Assembly: GCF_030177755.1 (NCBI RefSeq)
Contig: NZ_CP126539.1
Span: forward strand, 1,388,001-1,452,000
From: Devosia sp. RR2S18
Lineage (GTDB): Bacteria > Pseudomonadota > Alphaproteobacteria > Rhizobiales > Devosiaceae
Direction of reading: 5' to 3'
DNA length: 64,000 nt
The notes beneath the pieces are model-generated. The model ran no database searches. It was not told the DNA's origin and saw only the letters and a list, made by a program, of their open reading frames with translations. Made by a program: the position numbers and the translations under genes. Below are positions 30,978 through 39,590 of this stretch, piece by piece (positions within the stretch are counted from its first letter, which is position 1; the number at the start of each line of letters is the position of its first letter).

Positions 30978-31679
30978 TCAGACCATCAGGTGACGACGCA
31001 CATCCGGCCGGTCGAGATCGCTCGCCGGCCCGGTGTGCTGGATCTCACCGCGGTCCATCACATAGATGTCGTCGGCGATCTCGCGACAAAAGTCGAGGAA
31101 TTGCTCGACCAGGAGAATGGTCATGCCCTTCTCGTCGCGAAGGAACTGCAATGCGCGGCCAATATCCTTGATGATGGAGGGCTGGATGCCCTCGGTCGGC
31201 TCGTCCAGCACCAACACCTTGGGCCGCGTGACCAGCGCCCGACCAATGGCCAATTGCTGCTGTTGCCCCCCAGAAAGGTCGCCACCGCGCCGTCCCAGCA
31301 TGGATTTGAGCACCGGAAAGAGCTCGAAGATATAGCTTGGTACGTTCCGGTCCGAGCGCTTGAGCCCGGCATAACCGGTTTCGAGGTTTTCCTTGACCGT
31401 GAGCAGGGGGAAGATCTCGCGGCCTTGCGGCACATAGCCGATGCCCATGCGCGCCCGCTTATAGGGCGGCGTGCGGCGCAGCATCGTCTCGCCCAGGGTG
31501 ATGTCGCCTGCAGTAACGGCGTTGATGCCGGTTATAGCGCGCAGCGTGGAGGACTTGCCCACCCCGTTCCGCCCCAGCACGGCGGTGATGCGGTTGGGTT
31601 GGCACTCGATGGATACGCGGCGCAGGGCCTGAGCGGCACCATAGTGCAGATCGATCGCGTCGATGGAGAGGGCGGTCAT
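30978..31679 (-). CDS. urtE: Urea ABC transporter ATP-binding protein UrtE
   Basis: A 233-aa ABC ATPase of the branched-chain-amino-acid (LivF-like) group. Walker A is GRNGVGKSS, the Q-loop reads YVPQGREIFPLLTV, the signature is LSGGQQQQLAIGRAL, and Walker B is VLVLDEPTEGIQPS. The ATG at 31679 begins the conserved part. Together with UrtD it energises the UrtBC permease. Fifth gene of urtABCDE; the start almost touches the urtD stop. Confidence 0.94.
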   Translation of the reverse strand: MTALSIDAIDLHYGAAQALRRVSIECQPNRITAVLGRNGVGKSSTLRAITGINAVTAGDITLGETMLRRTPPYKRARMGIGYVPQGREIFPLLTVKENLETGYAGLKRSDRNVPSYIFELFPVLKSMLGRRGGDLSGGQQQQLAIGRALVTRPKVLVLDEPTEGIQPSIIKDIGRALQFLRDEKGMTILLVEQFLDFCREIADDIYVMDRGEIQHTGPASDLDRPDVRRHLMV

Positions 31680-31680
31680 G

Positions 31681-32430
31681 CTAGCGTCCCAGATAGCGTT
31701 CGATGACGATAGGGTTAGCGCTGACCTGCTCAAGGGAGCCCTCCGCCAATACTGCCCCTTCCGCCAGGCAGGTGACGCGGGAGCCAAGGTCGCGAACAAA
31801 GCTCATGTCGTGTTCAACAACGACGACAGAGCGCGTCTTGGCGATTTCCTTGAGCAGTTTGGCCGTTTCTATGGTCTCGCTATCGGTCATGCCGGCCACT
31901 GGTTCGTCGACCAAGAGGAGCTTTGGATCCTGCGCCAGCAGCATGCCAATTTCGAGCCACTGCTTCTGGCCATGACTGAGATCGGCGGCGAGATCATCCT
32001 TGCGGCCAAGGAGGCGCACGGTCTCGAGTATCTCGGTGATGCGGTCTATATCGCCCTGGCTGGCGGTGTAGAACAGTGTCTGAAAGATGCTGCGCGGCTT
32101 CTTGAGCGCCATCTCCAGATTGTCCCAAACCGTGTGGCTCTCGAACACTGTCGGCTTCTGGAATTTTCGGCCGATGCCCAAATTGGCGATGGTGGCCTCG
32201 TCGAGCTTGGTGAGGTCCGTCCGGCCGTCGAACAGAACGTCTCCACTGTCGGGCCGGGTCTTGCCGGTGATGATGTCCATCATGGTTGTTTTGCCGGCCC
32301 CATTCGGGCCGATAATGGCGAGCATTTCCGCCGGCCGGACGATCACCGAGAGATTGTTGATCGCCTTGAAGCCGTCGAAGGCCACCGACACGCCATCGAG
32401 ATAGAGCATGGTATCGTTTGCCGAGCTCAT
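31681..32430 (-). CDS. urtD: Urea ABC transporter ATP-binding protein UrtD
   Basis: A 249-aa LivG-like ABC ATPase. Walker A GPNGAGKTT, signature LSHGQKQWLEIG (the LSHGQ variant is typical of UrtD) and Walker B LLLVDEPVAGMTD. It pairs with UrtE. Three bases separate it from urtC. Confidence 0.95.
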   Translation of the reverse strand: MSSANDTMLYLDGVSVAFDGFKAINNLSVIVRPAEMLAIIGPNGAGKTTMMDIITGKTRPDSGDVLFDGRTDLTKLDEATIANLGIGRKFQKPTVFESHTVWDNLEMALKKPRSIFQTLFYTASQGDIDRITEILETVRLLGRKDDLAADLSHGQKQWLEIGMLLAQDPKLLLVDEPVAGMTDSETIETAKLLKEIAKTRSVVVVEHDMSFVRDLGSRVTCLAEGAVLAEGSLEQVSANPIVIERYLGR

Positions 32431-32433
32431 CTT

Positions 32434-33648
32434 TTACTCCGCTGGCTTGGGTTGAGCATGGTCGGGACCGAACGTGGTCGGTTCCACCCCGCGCTCGGCA
32501 GCACGGGACTGCGCCGGCGAAAGTTCCGGCGGCTGGTGATCGGTGGTCTCGCGTTTCGTCGTCAACTTGCGGTATTGCCCCAGCAGACCAACGATGCCCT
32601 TGGGCATGAAGAGGGTCACGAACACGAAGAGGGCACCCAGCGCGAAGAGCCACAGATCGGGTAGGGCGCTGGTGAAATAGGACTTGCCCAGGTTGACGAG
32701 GATGGCGCCGATGATCGGCCCCACAATCGTGCCGCGCCCGCCGACAGCGGTCCAGATGACCACCTCGATGGAGTTGCTTGGCTCAAACTCGCTGGGATTG
32801 ATGATGCCCACCTGCGGCACATAGAGCGCCCCCGCAATACCCGCCATCACGGCCGAGACCACAAAAGCGAACAGCTTCACATATTCCACGCGATAGCCGA
32901 TGAACCGGGTGCGGCTCTCGGCGTCGCGCACGGCAATCATCACCTTGCCCAGCTTGGAATTGACGATCATCGAACACACCAGAACCGAGAGCGCCAGGGC
33001 GATTGCCGTGGCGGCAAAAAGCGCCGAGCGGGTAGTTTGCGCCTGGAGGGGCTGGCCGAGGATTTCCTTGAAGTCGGTCAGGCCATTATTGCCGCCGAAC
33101 CCCATGTCGTTGCGGAAGAACGCCAGGAGGAGCGCGAAGGTCATCGCCTGGGTGATGATGGAGAGGTAAACCCCGGTGACGCGGCTGCGGAAGGCGAGGA
33201 AGCCGAAGATGAAAGCCAAGAGCCCGGGCACCAGCACCACCATGGCGCAGGCGAACCAGAACTGGTCGAATCCCAGCCAGTACCAGGGCAGTTCCTGATA
33301 GTTCAGGAACACCATGAAGTCAGGCAGCACGGGATTGCCATAGACGCCGCGGTTGCCGATCTGGCGCATCAGATACATGCCCATGGCATAGCCCCCAAGG
33401 GCGAAAAAGGCGCCGTGCCCGAGCGAAAGGATGCCGCAATATCCCCAGACCAGGTCCAGGGCCAGCGCCAGAATGGCGTAGCTCAGATACTTGCCCATTA
33501 GCGACACCAGATAGGTCGGCACGTGCCCGAACTGCCCCGGTGGAATGAGCAGGTTGGCAAGCGGCACCAACAGCGCCACGGCGAGAAAAATGCCGACGAG
33601 CCAGCTTGCCTTCTTGTCGAGGGCGCGGAAGAGGGCCTGCGTGATCAT
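32434..33648 (-). CDS. urtC: Urea ABC transporter permease UrtC
   Basis: A 404-aa LivM-like permease with about ten membrane helices. Typical blocks are LDLVWGYCGILSLGHGAFFALGGYAMGMYL (read in part) and the EAA-type loop near RDAESRTRFIGYRVEYVK. The ~35-residue C-terminal tail is charged and rich in Pro. It forms the urea channel with UrtB. Confidence 0.94.
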   Translation of the reverse strand: MITQALFRALDKKASWLVGIFLAVALLVPLANLLIPPGQFGHVPTYLVSLMGKYLSYAILALALDLVWGYCGILSLGHGAFFALGGYAMGMYLMRQIGNRGVYGNPVLPDFMVFLNYQELPWYWLGFDQFWFACAMVVLVPGLLAFIFGFLAFRSRVTGVYLSIITQAMTFALLLAFFRNDMGFGGNNGLTDFKEILGQPLQAQTTRSALFAATAIALALSVLVCSMIVNSKLGKVMIAVRDAESRTRFIGYRVEYVKLFAFVVSAVMAGIAGALYVPQVGIINPSEFEPSNSIEVVIWTAVGGRGTIVGPIIGAILVNLGKSYFTSALPDLWLFALGALFVFVTLFMPKGIVGLLGQYRKLTTKRETTDHQPPELSPAQSRAAERGVEPTTFGPDHAQPKPAE

Positions 33649-33673
33649 GGGCGTGCTCCCGGGTTCTCTCGAC

Positions 33674-35281
33674 TCATGCTTCCACCGCCCGGCCCCTGAG
33701 CGCGAACAGACCGCGCGGCCGGCGCTGGATGAAGAGGATGATGAGGACGAGGATCAGGATCTTGCCGAGTACCGCGCCTGCATAGGGCTCGAGGAATTTG
33801 TTGGCGATACCCAGCGTCATGGCACCGATCAGCGTGCCCCAAAGATTGCCGACACCGCCGAACACCACCACCATGAAGCTGTCGATGATGTAAGCCTGGC
33901 CGAGATTGGGCGAGACATTGTCGATCTGGGTCAACGCCACACCGGCAAGGCCAGCAACGCCCGAGCCCAGTCCGAAGGTCATGGCATCGACAAAGGGGGT
34001 CCTGATCCCCATGGCCGAGGCCATGCGGCGGTTCTGCGTAACGGCGCGCATCTGCAGGCCAAGCGGGGTGCGGTTGAGCACGACCAGAAGCAGCGCAAAG
34101 ACCGTGAGGGCAAACACAACGATCCAGAGGCGATTATTAGTAATGGCAAGACCGTAGAAATCGAAGGTACCGGACATCCAGCTTGGGGCAATGACCATCT
34201 GGTTGGTGGGCCCGAAGATCGTCCGCACCGTCTGCTGTAAGATCAGTGACAGGCCCCAGGTGGCCAGCAGCGTTTCGAGCGGCCGTCCATAAAGCCAACG
34301 GATGATGCCGCGTTCGATGGCAATCCCGACAAGGCCTGTGAACAGGAATGCTGCAGGCAGGGCGATCGCGAGAGAATAGTCGAGGAGCCCGGGGAACGAG
34401 GTGCGGATCACGCTTTGGACCATAAAGGTTGTGTAGGCGCCCAGCATCACCATCTCGCCATGCGCCATGTTGATGACGCCCATCACGCCAAAGGTAATCG
34501 CCAGCCCAATGGCGGCGAGCAGCAGGACCGATCCCAGGGACAGGCCGAACCAGACGTTCTGCAGCGCGGCCCAAATAGCGCGCTCCTGTTCGAGCCCGGC
34601 TATGGCCGACTGCAGGGCTGGCTGGAGTTCTTCCGGCACAGTGCTACGGGCAGCGCTTAGAATGGTGATGGCGTTGCGCCCGCCATTTTGCACCACCACG
34701 GGAATGGCTGTCTGCTTGTCCTCCAAGCTCGCTTCTGCGCTGGCAAGGATCGTGACCGCGTGCGCTGTCCGCATGGTTCTGAGCACATCGGCGTTGGTCT
34801 CGGCCGTGATAGCCTCATCGAGCAGCGGCAGGTTCGCGGGATCTGGATTGGCCTGCAGGGACTGCGCCGCACTCAGGCGGGTCCGGGGATTGTCGCTCAT
34901 CAACGTCATGAAGCTGAGCGCCGAACCGATATCGCGGCGGAGGCTGTTGTTGACCCGAATGCGGGAGAGGTCGGCGCCAGCAGGCGCTTCCACTTCCTCT
35001 CCGCTCAGCGGCTCGAGCAGGGCACTGCCACGCTGAATGTAAACGCCGCCACCCACTTCGTCATAATAGAGATCGCCCGCGGCGAGGGCCTGCAAGGTCG
35101 GAACGATCGCCGGATCGCCCGTGGCGGCAAGATCGGCGACGATTTCCTCGAGTTCGCGCAGCTTGGCCTCGCCCATGGCGGCGATCCGCGAGGGTATGTC
35201 GGCGCTGGTCTGTTGTGCCGTAGCGGCGGTCGTCAGCGCAAGGATCAGCAGCAGAAAGCGAGCGGCGCGGAGCAGGAGCAT
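33674..35281 (-). CDS. urtB: Urea ABC transporter permease UrtB with N-terminal periplasmic domain
   Basis: A 535-aa protein. A signal peptide (FLLLILALTTAATA) is followed by a ~200-residue soluble region with helical repeats (for example DIPSRIAAMGEAKLRELEEI and NPDPANLPLLDEAI). The LivH-like permease begins near residue 245 (VLLLAAIGLAITFGVMGVIN and NMAHGEMVMLGAY). The long form is common among proteobacterial UrtB proteins; the role of the extra domain is unclear and it resembles HEAT-type repeats. It pairs with UrtC. Confidence 0.94.
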   Translation of the reverse strand: MLLLRAARFLLLILALTTAATAQQTSADIPSRIAAMGEAKLRELEEIVADLAATGDPAIVPTLQALAAGDLYYDEVGGGVYIQRGSALLEPLSGEEVEAPAGADLSRIRVNNSLRRDIGSALSFMTLMSDNPRTRLSAAQSLQANPDPANLPLLDEAITAETNADVLRTMRTAHAVTILASAEASLEDKQTAIPVVVQNGGRNAITILSAARSTVPEELQPALQSAIAGLEQERAIWAALQNVWFGLSLGSVLLLAAIGLAITFGVMGVINMAHGEMVMLGAYTTFMVQSVIRTSFPGLLDYSLAIALPAAFLFTGLVGIAIERGIIRWLYGRPLETLLATWGLSLILQQTVRTIFGPTNQMVIAPSWMSGTFDFYGLAITNNRLWIVVFALTVFALLLVVLNRTPLGLQMRAVTQNRRMASAMGIRTPFVDAMTFGLGSGVAGLAGVALTQIDNVSPNLGQAYIIDSFMVVVFGGVGNLWGTLIGAMTLGIANKFLEPYAGAVLGKILILVLIILFIQRRPRGLFALRGRAVEA

Positions 35282-35344
35282 GGGGGATAGCCTCGTCGTC
35301 GAAGAGCAGGGGCGGCAAACCGCCCCTGCGAGGATGGTCTACGC

Positions 35345-36652
35345 CTACTCGGCCGCAGCCGTGCCGCCGCAGGTTTCCGTCTCGGTGTTGTAGTTGCCGC
35401 AGTTGATCGGGGCGGTCCAATCAGCCTCCAGCATGGCGCTCTCGGGCAGGAAGTCCGACCAGGCGTCACCGGGCACCAGATCCTCGGTTTCCCACACGAC
35501 GAAGAACTGCCCGTCGTCCTGGATTTCGCCGATCAGCACGGGCTTGGTGATGTGGTGGTTGGGGAGCATCTCGGCGGTACCGCCGGTCAGGTTCGGCGTT
35601 TCAAGGCCGACGATGGCATCGATGACGGCGTCCGTCTCAGTGGTGCCGGCTTCTTCCACCGCCTTCACCCACAGGTTGAAGCCGATATAGTGGGCTTCCA
35701 TTGGGTCGTTAATGACGCGATCGGTGGAGCCGATATAGTCCTGCCAAGCGGCGATGAACTCTTCGTTTTCTGGCGTTTCGACGCTCATGAAGTAGTTCCA
35801 GGCAGCCAAATGGCCCACCAGCGGCGTGGTGTCAAAACCGGAGAGCTCTTCTTCACCCACCGAGAAAGCGACGACAGGAATGTCCTCGGCGGCAATGCCC
35901 TGGTTGGCCAGTTCACGGTAGAAGGGCACGTTGGCGTCACCGTTGATGGTGGAGACCACGGCAGTCTTCTTGCCTTCTGAGCCAAAGGCGCTGATGTCAG
36001 AAACGATCGTCTGCCAGTCGGAATGACCGAACGGCGTATAGTTGATCATGATGTCTTCGGAGGCCACGCCCTTATCCATGAGGTACTGCTCAAGGATTTT
36101 GTTGGTGGTCTGCGGATAGACATAGTCGGTGCCGGCCAACACCCAGCGCTCTACGCCTTCCTCGTTCATAAGGTAGTCGACGGCGGGGATCGCCTGCTGG
36201 TTGGGAGAGGCGCCCGTATAGAAGACATTGCGCTGCGATTCTTCGCCTTCGTACTGCACAGGATAAAAGAGCAGGCTGTTGAGTTCTTCGAAGACCGGCA
36301 GGACCGACTTGCGGCATACAGACGTCCAGCAGCCGAAGACGACATCGACGTCGTCCACTTCGATCAGCTGGCGAGCAAGTTCGGCGGCCAACGGCCAGTC
36401 CGAGGCGATGTCCACCACCACCGGTTCGAGTTGCCGGCCGAGCACGCCGCCGGCTTCGTTCTGCTGTTCGATCAGGAACAGCATGGTGTCCTTAAGGGTA
36501 GTTTCCGAGATCGCCATCGTACCCGACAGCGAGTGGAGGATGCCGACCTTGATCGGACCTTCATCCTGCGCGATCGCCGGTACGGCTACCGCTGTGGTCG
36601 CCAGTGTTACGCCAAGCCCCAGTCCCGCAATCATGCGGTTTAACACTGTCAT
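35345..36652 (-). CDS. urtA: Urea ABC transporter substrate-binding protein UrtA
   Basis: A 435-aa periplasmic urea-binding protein of the LivK/AmiC fold. The signal peptide ends TTAVAVPAIA. The mature protein starts with IKVGILHSLSGTMAISE, and FGCWTSVCRKSVLPVFEE and LLFYPVQYEGEE are typical for UrtA/FmdD. The ATG at 36652 follows GGAGG; the longer frame upstream runs into the promoter. First gene of the urt-ure transcription unit, under a sigma-54 promoter. Confidence 0.96.
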   Translation of the reverse strand: MTVLNRMIAGLGLGVTLATTAVAVPAIAQDEGPIKVGILHSLSGTMAISETTLKDTMLFLIEQQNEAGGVLGRQLEPVVVDIASDWPLAAELARQLIEVDDVDVVFGCWTSVCRKSVLPVFEELNSLLFYPVQYEGEESQRNVFYTGASPNQQAIPAVDYLMNEEGVERWVLAGTDYVYPQTTNKILEQYLMDKGVASEDIMINYTPFGHSDWQTIVSDISAFGSEGKKTAVVSTINGDANVPFYRELANQGIAAEDIPVVAFSVGEEELSGFDTTPLVGHLAAWNYFMSVETPENEEFIAAWQDYIGSTDRVINDPMEAHYIGFNLWVKAVEEAGTTETDAVIDAIVGLETPNLTGGTAEMLPNHHITKPVLIGEIQDDGQFFVVWETEDLVPGDAWSDFLPESAMLEADWTAPINCGNYNTETETCGGTAAAE

Positions 36653-36693
36653 GTTTTCCTCCGACAGTTGTGTGGTTGCACCGTCGAGGAATT

Positions 36694-36709
36694 TGCAAGG
36701 GTCGTGCCA
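36694..36709 (-). promoter_or_regulatory. Sigma-54 (RpoN) promoter of urtA
   Basis: Read on the minus strand: TGGCAC-GACCC-TTGCA, an exact match to the -24/-12 consensus TGGCAC-N5-TTGCW. The predicted start of transcription is near 36683, about 30 bases before the urtA ATG. RpoN promoters need an enhancer-binding activator such as NtrC. A weak dyad, CGCAT-N7-GTGCG on the plus strand (36792-36808), lies about 110 bases upstream and could be such a site. Confidence 0.85.
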
Positions 36710-36950
36710 GCCCACGGGGGCGGAGGCTAAGGTATTGAATCCGAGGAAAAGAAGCCGGCGATCGGCCGTGAACTTTCATGCTAGGCGAGGCCGCATGGAG
36801 GCAGTGCGCCTATTTTCCGCCCAGATGAAACATGACCTGATTATTTGTTGAGCAATTTAGCCGTTGCGCCGTGCCTGTGAGCTGCGCAGTTACCTCCTTC
36901 GCTGGCGCATCCGGCGCCCGAGGCCGTTCTGATCACAGATGAAATTGCGC

Positions 36951-36975
36951 GGAACTCAAGTGTGGTCGTGCCGTT
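36951..36975 (+). promoter_or_regulatory. EcfG-type general-stress promoter for the small RNA
   Basis: GGAAC (36951-36955), 16-base spacer, CGTT (36972-36975): exact consensus for the alphaproteobacterial general stress sigma factor EcfG/RpoE2. Transcription should start near 36982. No protein gene follows on this strand before the terminator at 37106-37140. Confidence 0.75.
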
Positions 36976-36981
36976 AATCGA

Positions 36982-37140
36982 CGGACCGGGCAACACGAAA
37001 ACCTCCCCTGCACCGGACAAGTTTTGGCGTTCGTCTCCTCCCCGGACGCCAATCGATCGGTGGACTGCCGCAGAGGCTGACGCTCCTTTGTGGTGTCTCC
37101 GGTGGGGGCGCGAAACTTCGGTTTCGCGCCCTTTTTCTTT
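36982..37140 (+). ncRNA. Predicted stress-induced small RNA with anti-Shine-Dalgarno loops (alpha-r14/cuckoo-like)
   Basis: The 159-base interval runs from an exact EcfG promoter to a strong intrinsic terminator and contains no ATG on this strand. Hairpin 1 (about 36986-37016) exposes ACCTCCCC. Hairpin 2 has a 7-bp stem GGCGTTC/GGACGCC (37026-37032 and 37044-37050) with an 11-base loop holding CTCCTCCCC (37035-37043). The terminator hairpin follows. C-rich anti-Shine-Dalgarno loops plus a terminator are the defining look of the rhizobial alpha-r14 and Rhodobacter CcsR/cuckoo RNAs, which pair with ribosome-binding sites of target mRNAs. Expression and targets are inference. It is divergent from urtA. 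Confidence 0.65.
37106..37140 (+). terminator. Intrinsic terminator of the small RNA
   Basis: Stem GGGCGCGAAAC (37106-37116), loop TTCG, stem GTTTCGCGCCC (37121-37131), then TTTTTCTTT. A perfect 11-bp stem with an extra-stable UUCG tetraloop and a T-tract, oriented on the plus strand. The ald gene ends just beyond it on the other strand, where no T-tract follows the hairpin. Confidence 0.9.
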
Positions 37141-37142
37141 TG

Positions 37143-38261
37143 CTAGCTGGCGAGTGCCAGTTCGGGCGCGACATAGTCGTAGCCCTGCACCTTGGCGACG
37201 GGCTCGCAGGTGACCTTGCCATCCCAAACGTTGAGGCCAGCGCGCAAATGCGGGTCGGCCTTGAGCGCCTCCTTCCAACCCTTGCTCGCCAGTCGCGTGA
37301 CATGGGGCAGGGTGGCATTGTTGAGGGCGTAGGTAGAGGTGCGCGCGACACCACCGGGCATGTTGGCAACGCAATAGTGCACGATGCCATCTATCACGAA
37401 GGTGGGTTCGGCATGCGTGGTAGGGTGGGAGGTCTCGAAACATCCGCCCTGGTCGATGGCGACATCGACGAGCACCGCACCCGTCTTCATGGTCGACAGC
37501 ATTTCGCGCGTTACCAGCTTGGGCGCCGATGCACCCGGTATCAACACTGCCCCGATGACGAGATCGGCGTTGGCGATTTGCTCGGCGATGGCCGCCTTGT
37601 TGGAGTAAAGCACGCGCGCCCGGGCGCCGAAGTGGCTGGAAAGGCGCTCCAGGGCCATTGGGCTTTTGTCGAAAATGGTGACGTCGGCCTGGAGACCGAC
37701 GGCATTCTCCGCCGCATGAAAACCGACCACACCGCCCCCCAGGATGACAACTTTGGCCGGTTGCACGCCGGGAACGCCGCCGAGCAACACGCCGCGGCCG
37801 CCATGCGCCTTCTCCAATGCGGTGGCGCCGGCCTGGATCGACATGCGGCCGGCAACCTGGCTCATGGGCTTGAGCAGCGGGAGGGCGCCGCTGCTATCCG
37901 TCACGGTTTCATAGGCAATGGCCGTGGCGCCGGAACTAACCAACTCACGGGTCTGATCAGGATCGGGCGCCAAGTGTAGATAGGTAAACAGTAATTGCCC
38001 CCGTTGCAGCATTGCACGTTCAATTGCCTGGGGCTCCTTGACCTTGACGATCATTTCGGCGCTCTCAAAAACCGCCTGCGCATCGGGGGCGATCTCGGCG
38101 CCGGCGGCGCGATAGTCCTCGTCGCTGTCGCCAATCCCGGCGCCAGCCTGGGTTTCGATCAGAACCTGATGTCCCAGATGGGTCAGCTCTGCCACGCTCT
38201 CGGGTGTCAGGCCGACCCGATATTCATGGTTTTTGATTTCTTTGGGCACCCCAATTCGCAT
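37143..38261 (-). CDS. ald: Alanine dehydrogenase
   Basis: A 372-aa NAD-dependent enzyme converting L-alanine and pyruvate + ammonia reversibly. It starts [20 protein letters not shown]; the pyruvate-binding region has the VKVKEPQ segment; the Rossmann fold carries [20 protein letters not shown]; and the late [13 protein letters not shown] block is characteristic. The length is normal. It is divergent from an Lrp-family gene that is probably its regulator (AldR type). It may work with urease-derived ammonia, but that is inference. Confidence 0.96.
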   Translation of the reverse strand: MRIGVPKEIKNHEYRVGLTPESVAELTHLGHQVLIETQAGAGIGDSDEDYRAAGAEIAPDAQAVFESAEMIVKVKEPQAIERAMLQRGQLLFTYLHLAPDPDQTRELVSSGATAIAYETVTDSSGALPLLKPMSQVAGRMSIQAGATALEKAHGGRGVLLGGVPGVQPAKVVILGGGVVGFHAAENAVGLQADVTIFDKSPMALERLSSHFGARARVLYSNKAAIAEQIANADLVIGAVLIPGASAPKLVTREMLSTMKTGAVLVDVAIDQGGCFETSHPTTHAEPTFVIDGIVHYCVANMPGGVARTSTYALNNATLPHVTRLASKGWKEALKADPHLRAGLNVWDGKVTCEPVAKVQGYDYVAPELALAS

Positions 38262-38382
38262 TCTCGTCTCCCGTGCTGCTTAAGCAGACAGCAGAGCAAG
38301 GCTGTGGCGAAATGTCCTTGCAAACTGCGCGCAAAACTGTCCCACTTCTGGAAATAGTTCGAAGGTTGGGCTAGCACGCGCA

Positions 38383-38847
38383 ATGGAATTGCAGATCGAT
38401 GCCATAGACCGGAAGCTCTTGCGTGCGCTCCAGGAGGATAGCCGCCGCAGCGTGCAGGATTTGGGCGAGCTCGTCGGTCTATCGGCATCCGCCTGCCATC
38501 GCCGTCTTAAGGGGCTGGAAGACCGAGGGTTGGTGGAAGGCTATAGGGCCGTGCTCAACGCCAAGCGGCTGGGCTATGCCATGCAGTTTTTTATCGAAGT
38601 GGGGCTCAACAGCCAGAGCGAAACCGCGCTGGAGGCGTTCGAGTCAGCGGTGCGCGATATTCCGGAGGTGCTCGAGTGCCATTTGATGGCCGGGCAATCG
38701 GACTATATCCTGCGCATCGTCTGTCGGGACCATGAAGATTTCGAGCGCGTGCACCGGCGGCTAAGTGCCCGCCTACCGGGCGTGGCGCGCATCCATTCCA
38801 ACATGAGCATCCGCACCGTAAAGGCGCGGATGGGTCTGCCGATCTAG
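38383..38847 (+). CDS. aldR: Lrp/AsnC-family regulator (probable AldR)
   Basis: A 154-aa protein. The N-terminal helix-turn-helix (about residues 5-60) reads IDRKLLRALQEDSRRSVQDL followed by VGLSASACHRRLKGLEDRG. A C-terminal RAM/AsnC ligand-binding domain (about 68-145) follows, with VLECHLMAGQSDYILRIV. Its divergent position 121 bases from ald strongly suggests it controls alanine catabolism, as AldR/Lrp-like regulators do in other alphaproteobacteria. Function is assigned by context. Confidence 0.85.
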   Translation: MELQIDAIDRKLLRALQEDSRRSVQDLGELVGLSASACHRRLKGLEDRGLVEGYRAVLNAKRLGYAMQFFIEVGLNSQSETALEAFESAVRDIPEVLECHLMAGQSDYILRIVCRDHEDFERVHRRLSARLPGVARIHSNMSIRTVKARMGLPI

Positions 38848-38853
38848 CAGGAA

Positions 38854-38876
38854 AGCCCCGGCATAAGGCCGGGGCT
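38854..38876. terminator. Bidirectional hairpin terminator between lrp-type gene and sodC
   Basis: AGCCCCGGC (38854-38862), loop ATAAG, GCCGGGGCT (38868-38876). It lies in the 38-base gap between two convergent stop codons. T-rich sequence is short on the minus side (TTTCC) and absent on the plus side, so efficiency is uncertain. Confidence 0.65.
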
Positions 38877-38885
38877 GAAAAGAAG

Positions 38886-39461
38886 TTATTCGACGGCAGC
38901 GCCGGCTTCCACGACGGCGCAGGCGATCCGGTCGCCCGAATTGCCGGAAGGATCGGTCATCTGGTCGTCCTCGCCGGCATGCAGAACAATAGCCGTGCCG
39001 TCCTCGTCAAAGAGATAGCCTTCCTCACCCTCGGTTAGGGATACCAACTCGCTGGTGAGATCGATCTCCACCGTGCCATCCTCGGCAGCCGTCACGTTGG
39101 GCAAGTCACCCACATGCGGGCCATCTTCGCTCTCCAGCCCGTGGTCCATGTCCGTTGGGTTGAAGTGTGAGCCGGCGGATTCAAAATTGCCCGAGGCATC
39201 ACAGTCGCCTGTCTGGTGAAAGTGGATGCCATGCGGGCCGGCCGGGGTGACATCACGCAGACCACCTGCAATGGTGACGCCGCTCTCGCCGGGCGTCAGT
39301 GTCACGGAACCGATTTCATTGCCGTCCGTGTCGGTGAAAACCGCGAGCGCGGAATTGCCGCCCTTGGCGTCCGGGCTGCTGGCAGTGGTGGTGTCCTGCG
39401 CAGCTGCAGGCAGGCTAAGTGCCAGGGCGAATGCGGAGGTCAATAGAAGTGTCTTATGCAT
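38886..39461 (-). CDS. sodC: Cu/Zn superoxide dismutase (periplasmic)
   Basis: A 191-aa enzyme that dismutates superoxide in the periplasm. Signal peptide with cleavage after PAAA or so (LLLTSAFALALSLPAAAQ). Copper ligands are in GIHFHQTGDC, the bridging/zinc region contains GSHFNP and HVGDLPN, and the last ligand is in VLHAGEDD. The disulfide Cys pair is in TGDC and near the C-terminus (IACAVV). The ATG at 39461 follows AAAGGA. It has an exact EcfG promoter at 39504-39528. Confidence 0.93.
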   Translation of the reverse strand: MHKTLLLTSAFALALSLPAAAQDTTTASSPDAKGGNSALAVFTDTDGNEIGSVTLTPGESGVTIAGGLRDVTPAGPHGIHFHQTGDCDASGNFESAGSHFNPTDMDHGLESEDGPHVGDLPNVTAAEDGTVEIDLTSELVSLTEGEEGYLFDEDGTAIVLHAGEDDQMTDPSGNSGDRIACAVVEAGAAVE

Positions 39462-39503
39462 GGGAATGGTCCTTTCGTTGTTGCGAAGCGACGCTCCCTT
39501 GCC

Positions 39504-39528
39504 AACGAATGCCGGCCGCACCTGTTCC
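39504..39528 (-). promoter_or_regulatory. EcfG-type general-stress promoter of sodC
   Basis: On the minus strand GGAAC (39524-39528), 16-base spacer, CGTT (39504-39507), an exact consensus match. Predicted transcription start is near 39497, about 36 bases before the sodC start codon. Confidence 0.75.
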
Positions 39529-39590
39529 CGCATATTGTTCCCCCATTTCGCGCCATTGGGTGCCAAACGGCGCCACAGTCCGTTGCTATT

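Noticed and set aside
31663..32664. A 333-codon plus-strand frame opposite urtD/urtC
   Set aside because: Mirrors the codon structure of the real genes; no ribosome-binding site or homology.
36962..37213. An 83-codon plus-strand frame over the small-RNA region
   Set aside because: Its start codon is a GTG upstream of the predicted transcription start, it runs through the terminator into antisense of ald, and its composition is not protein-like.
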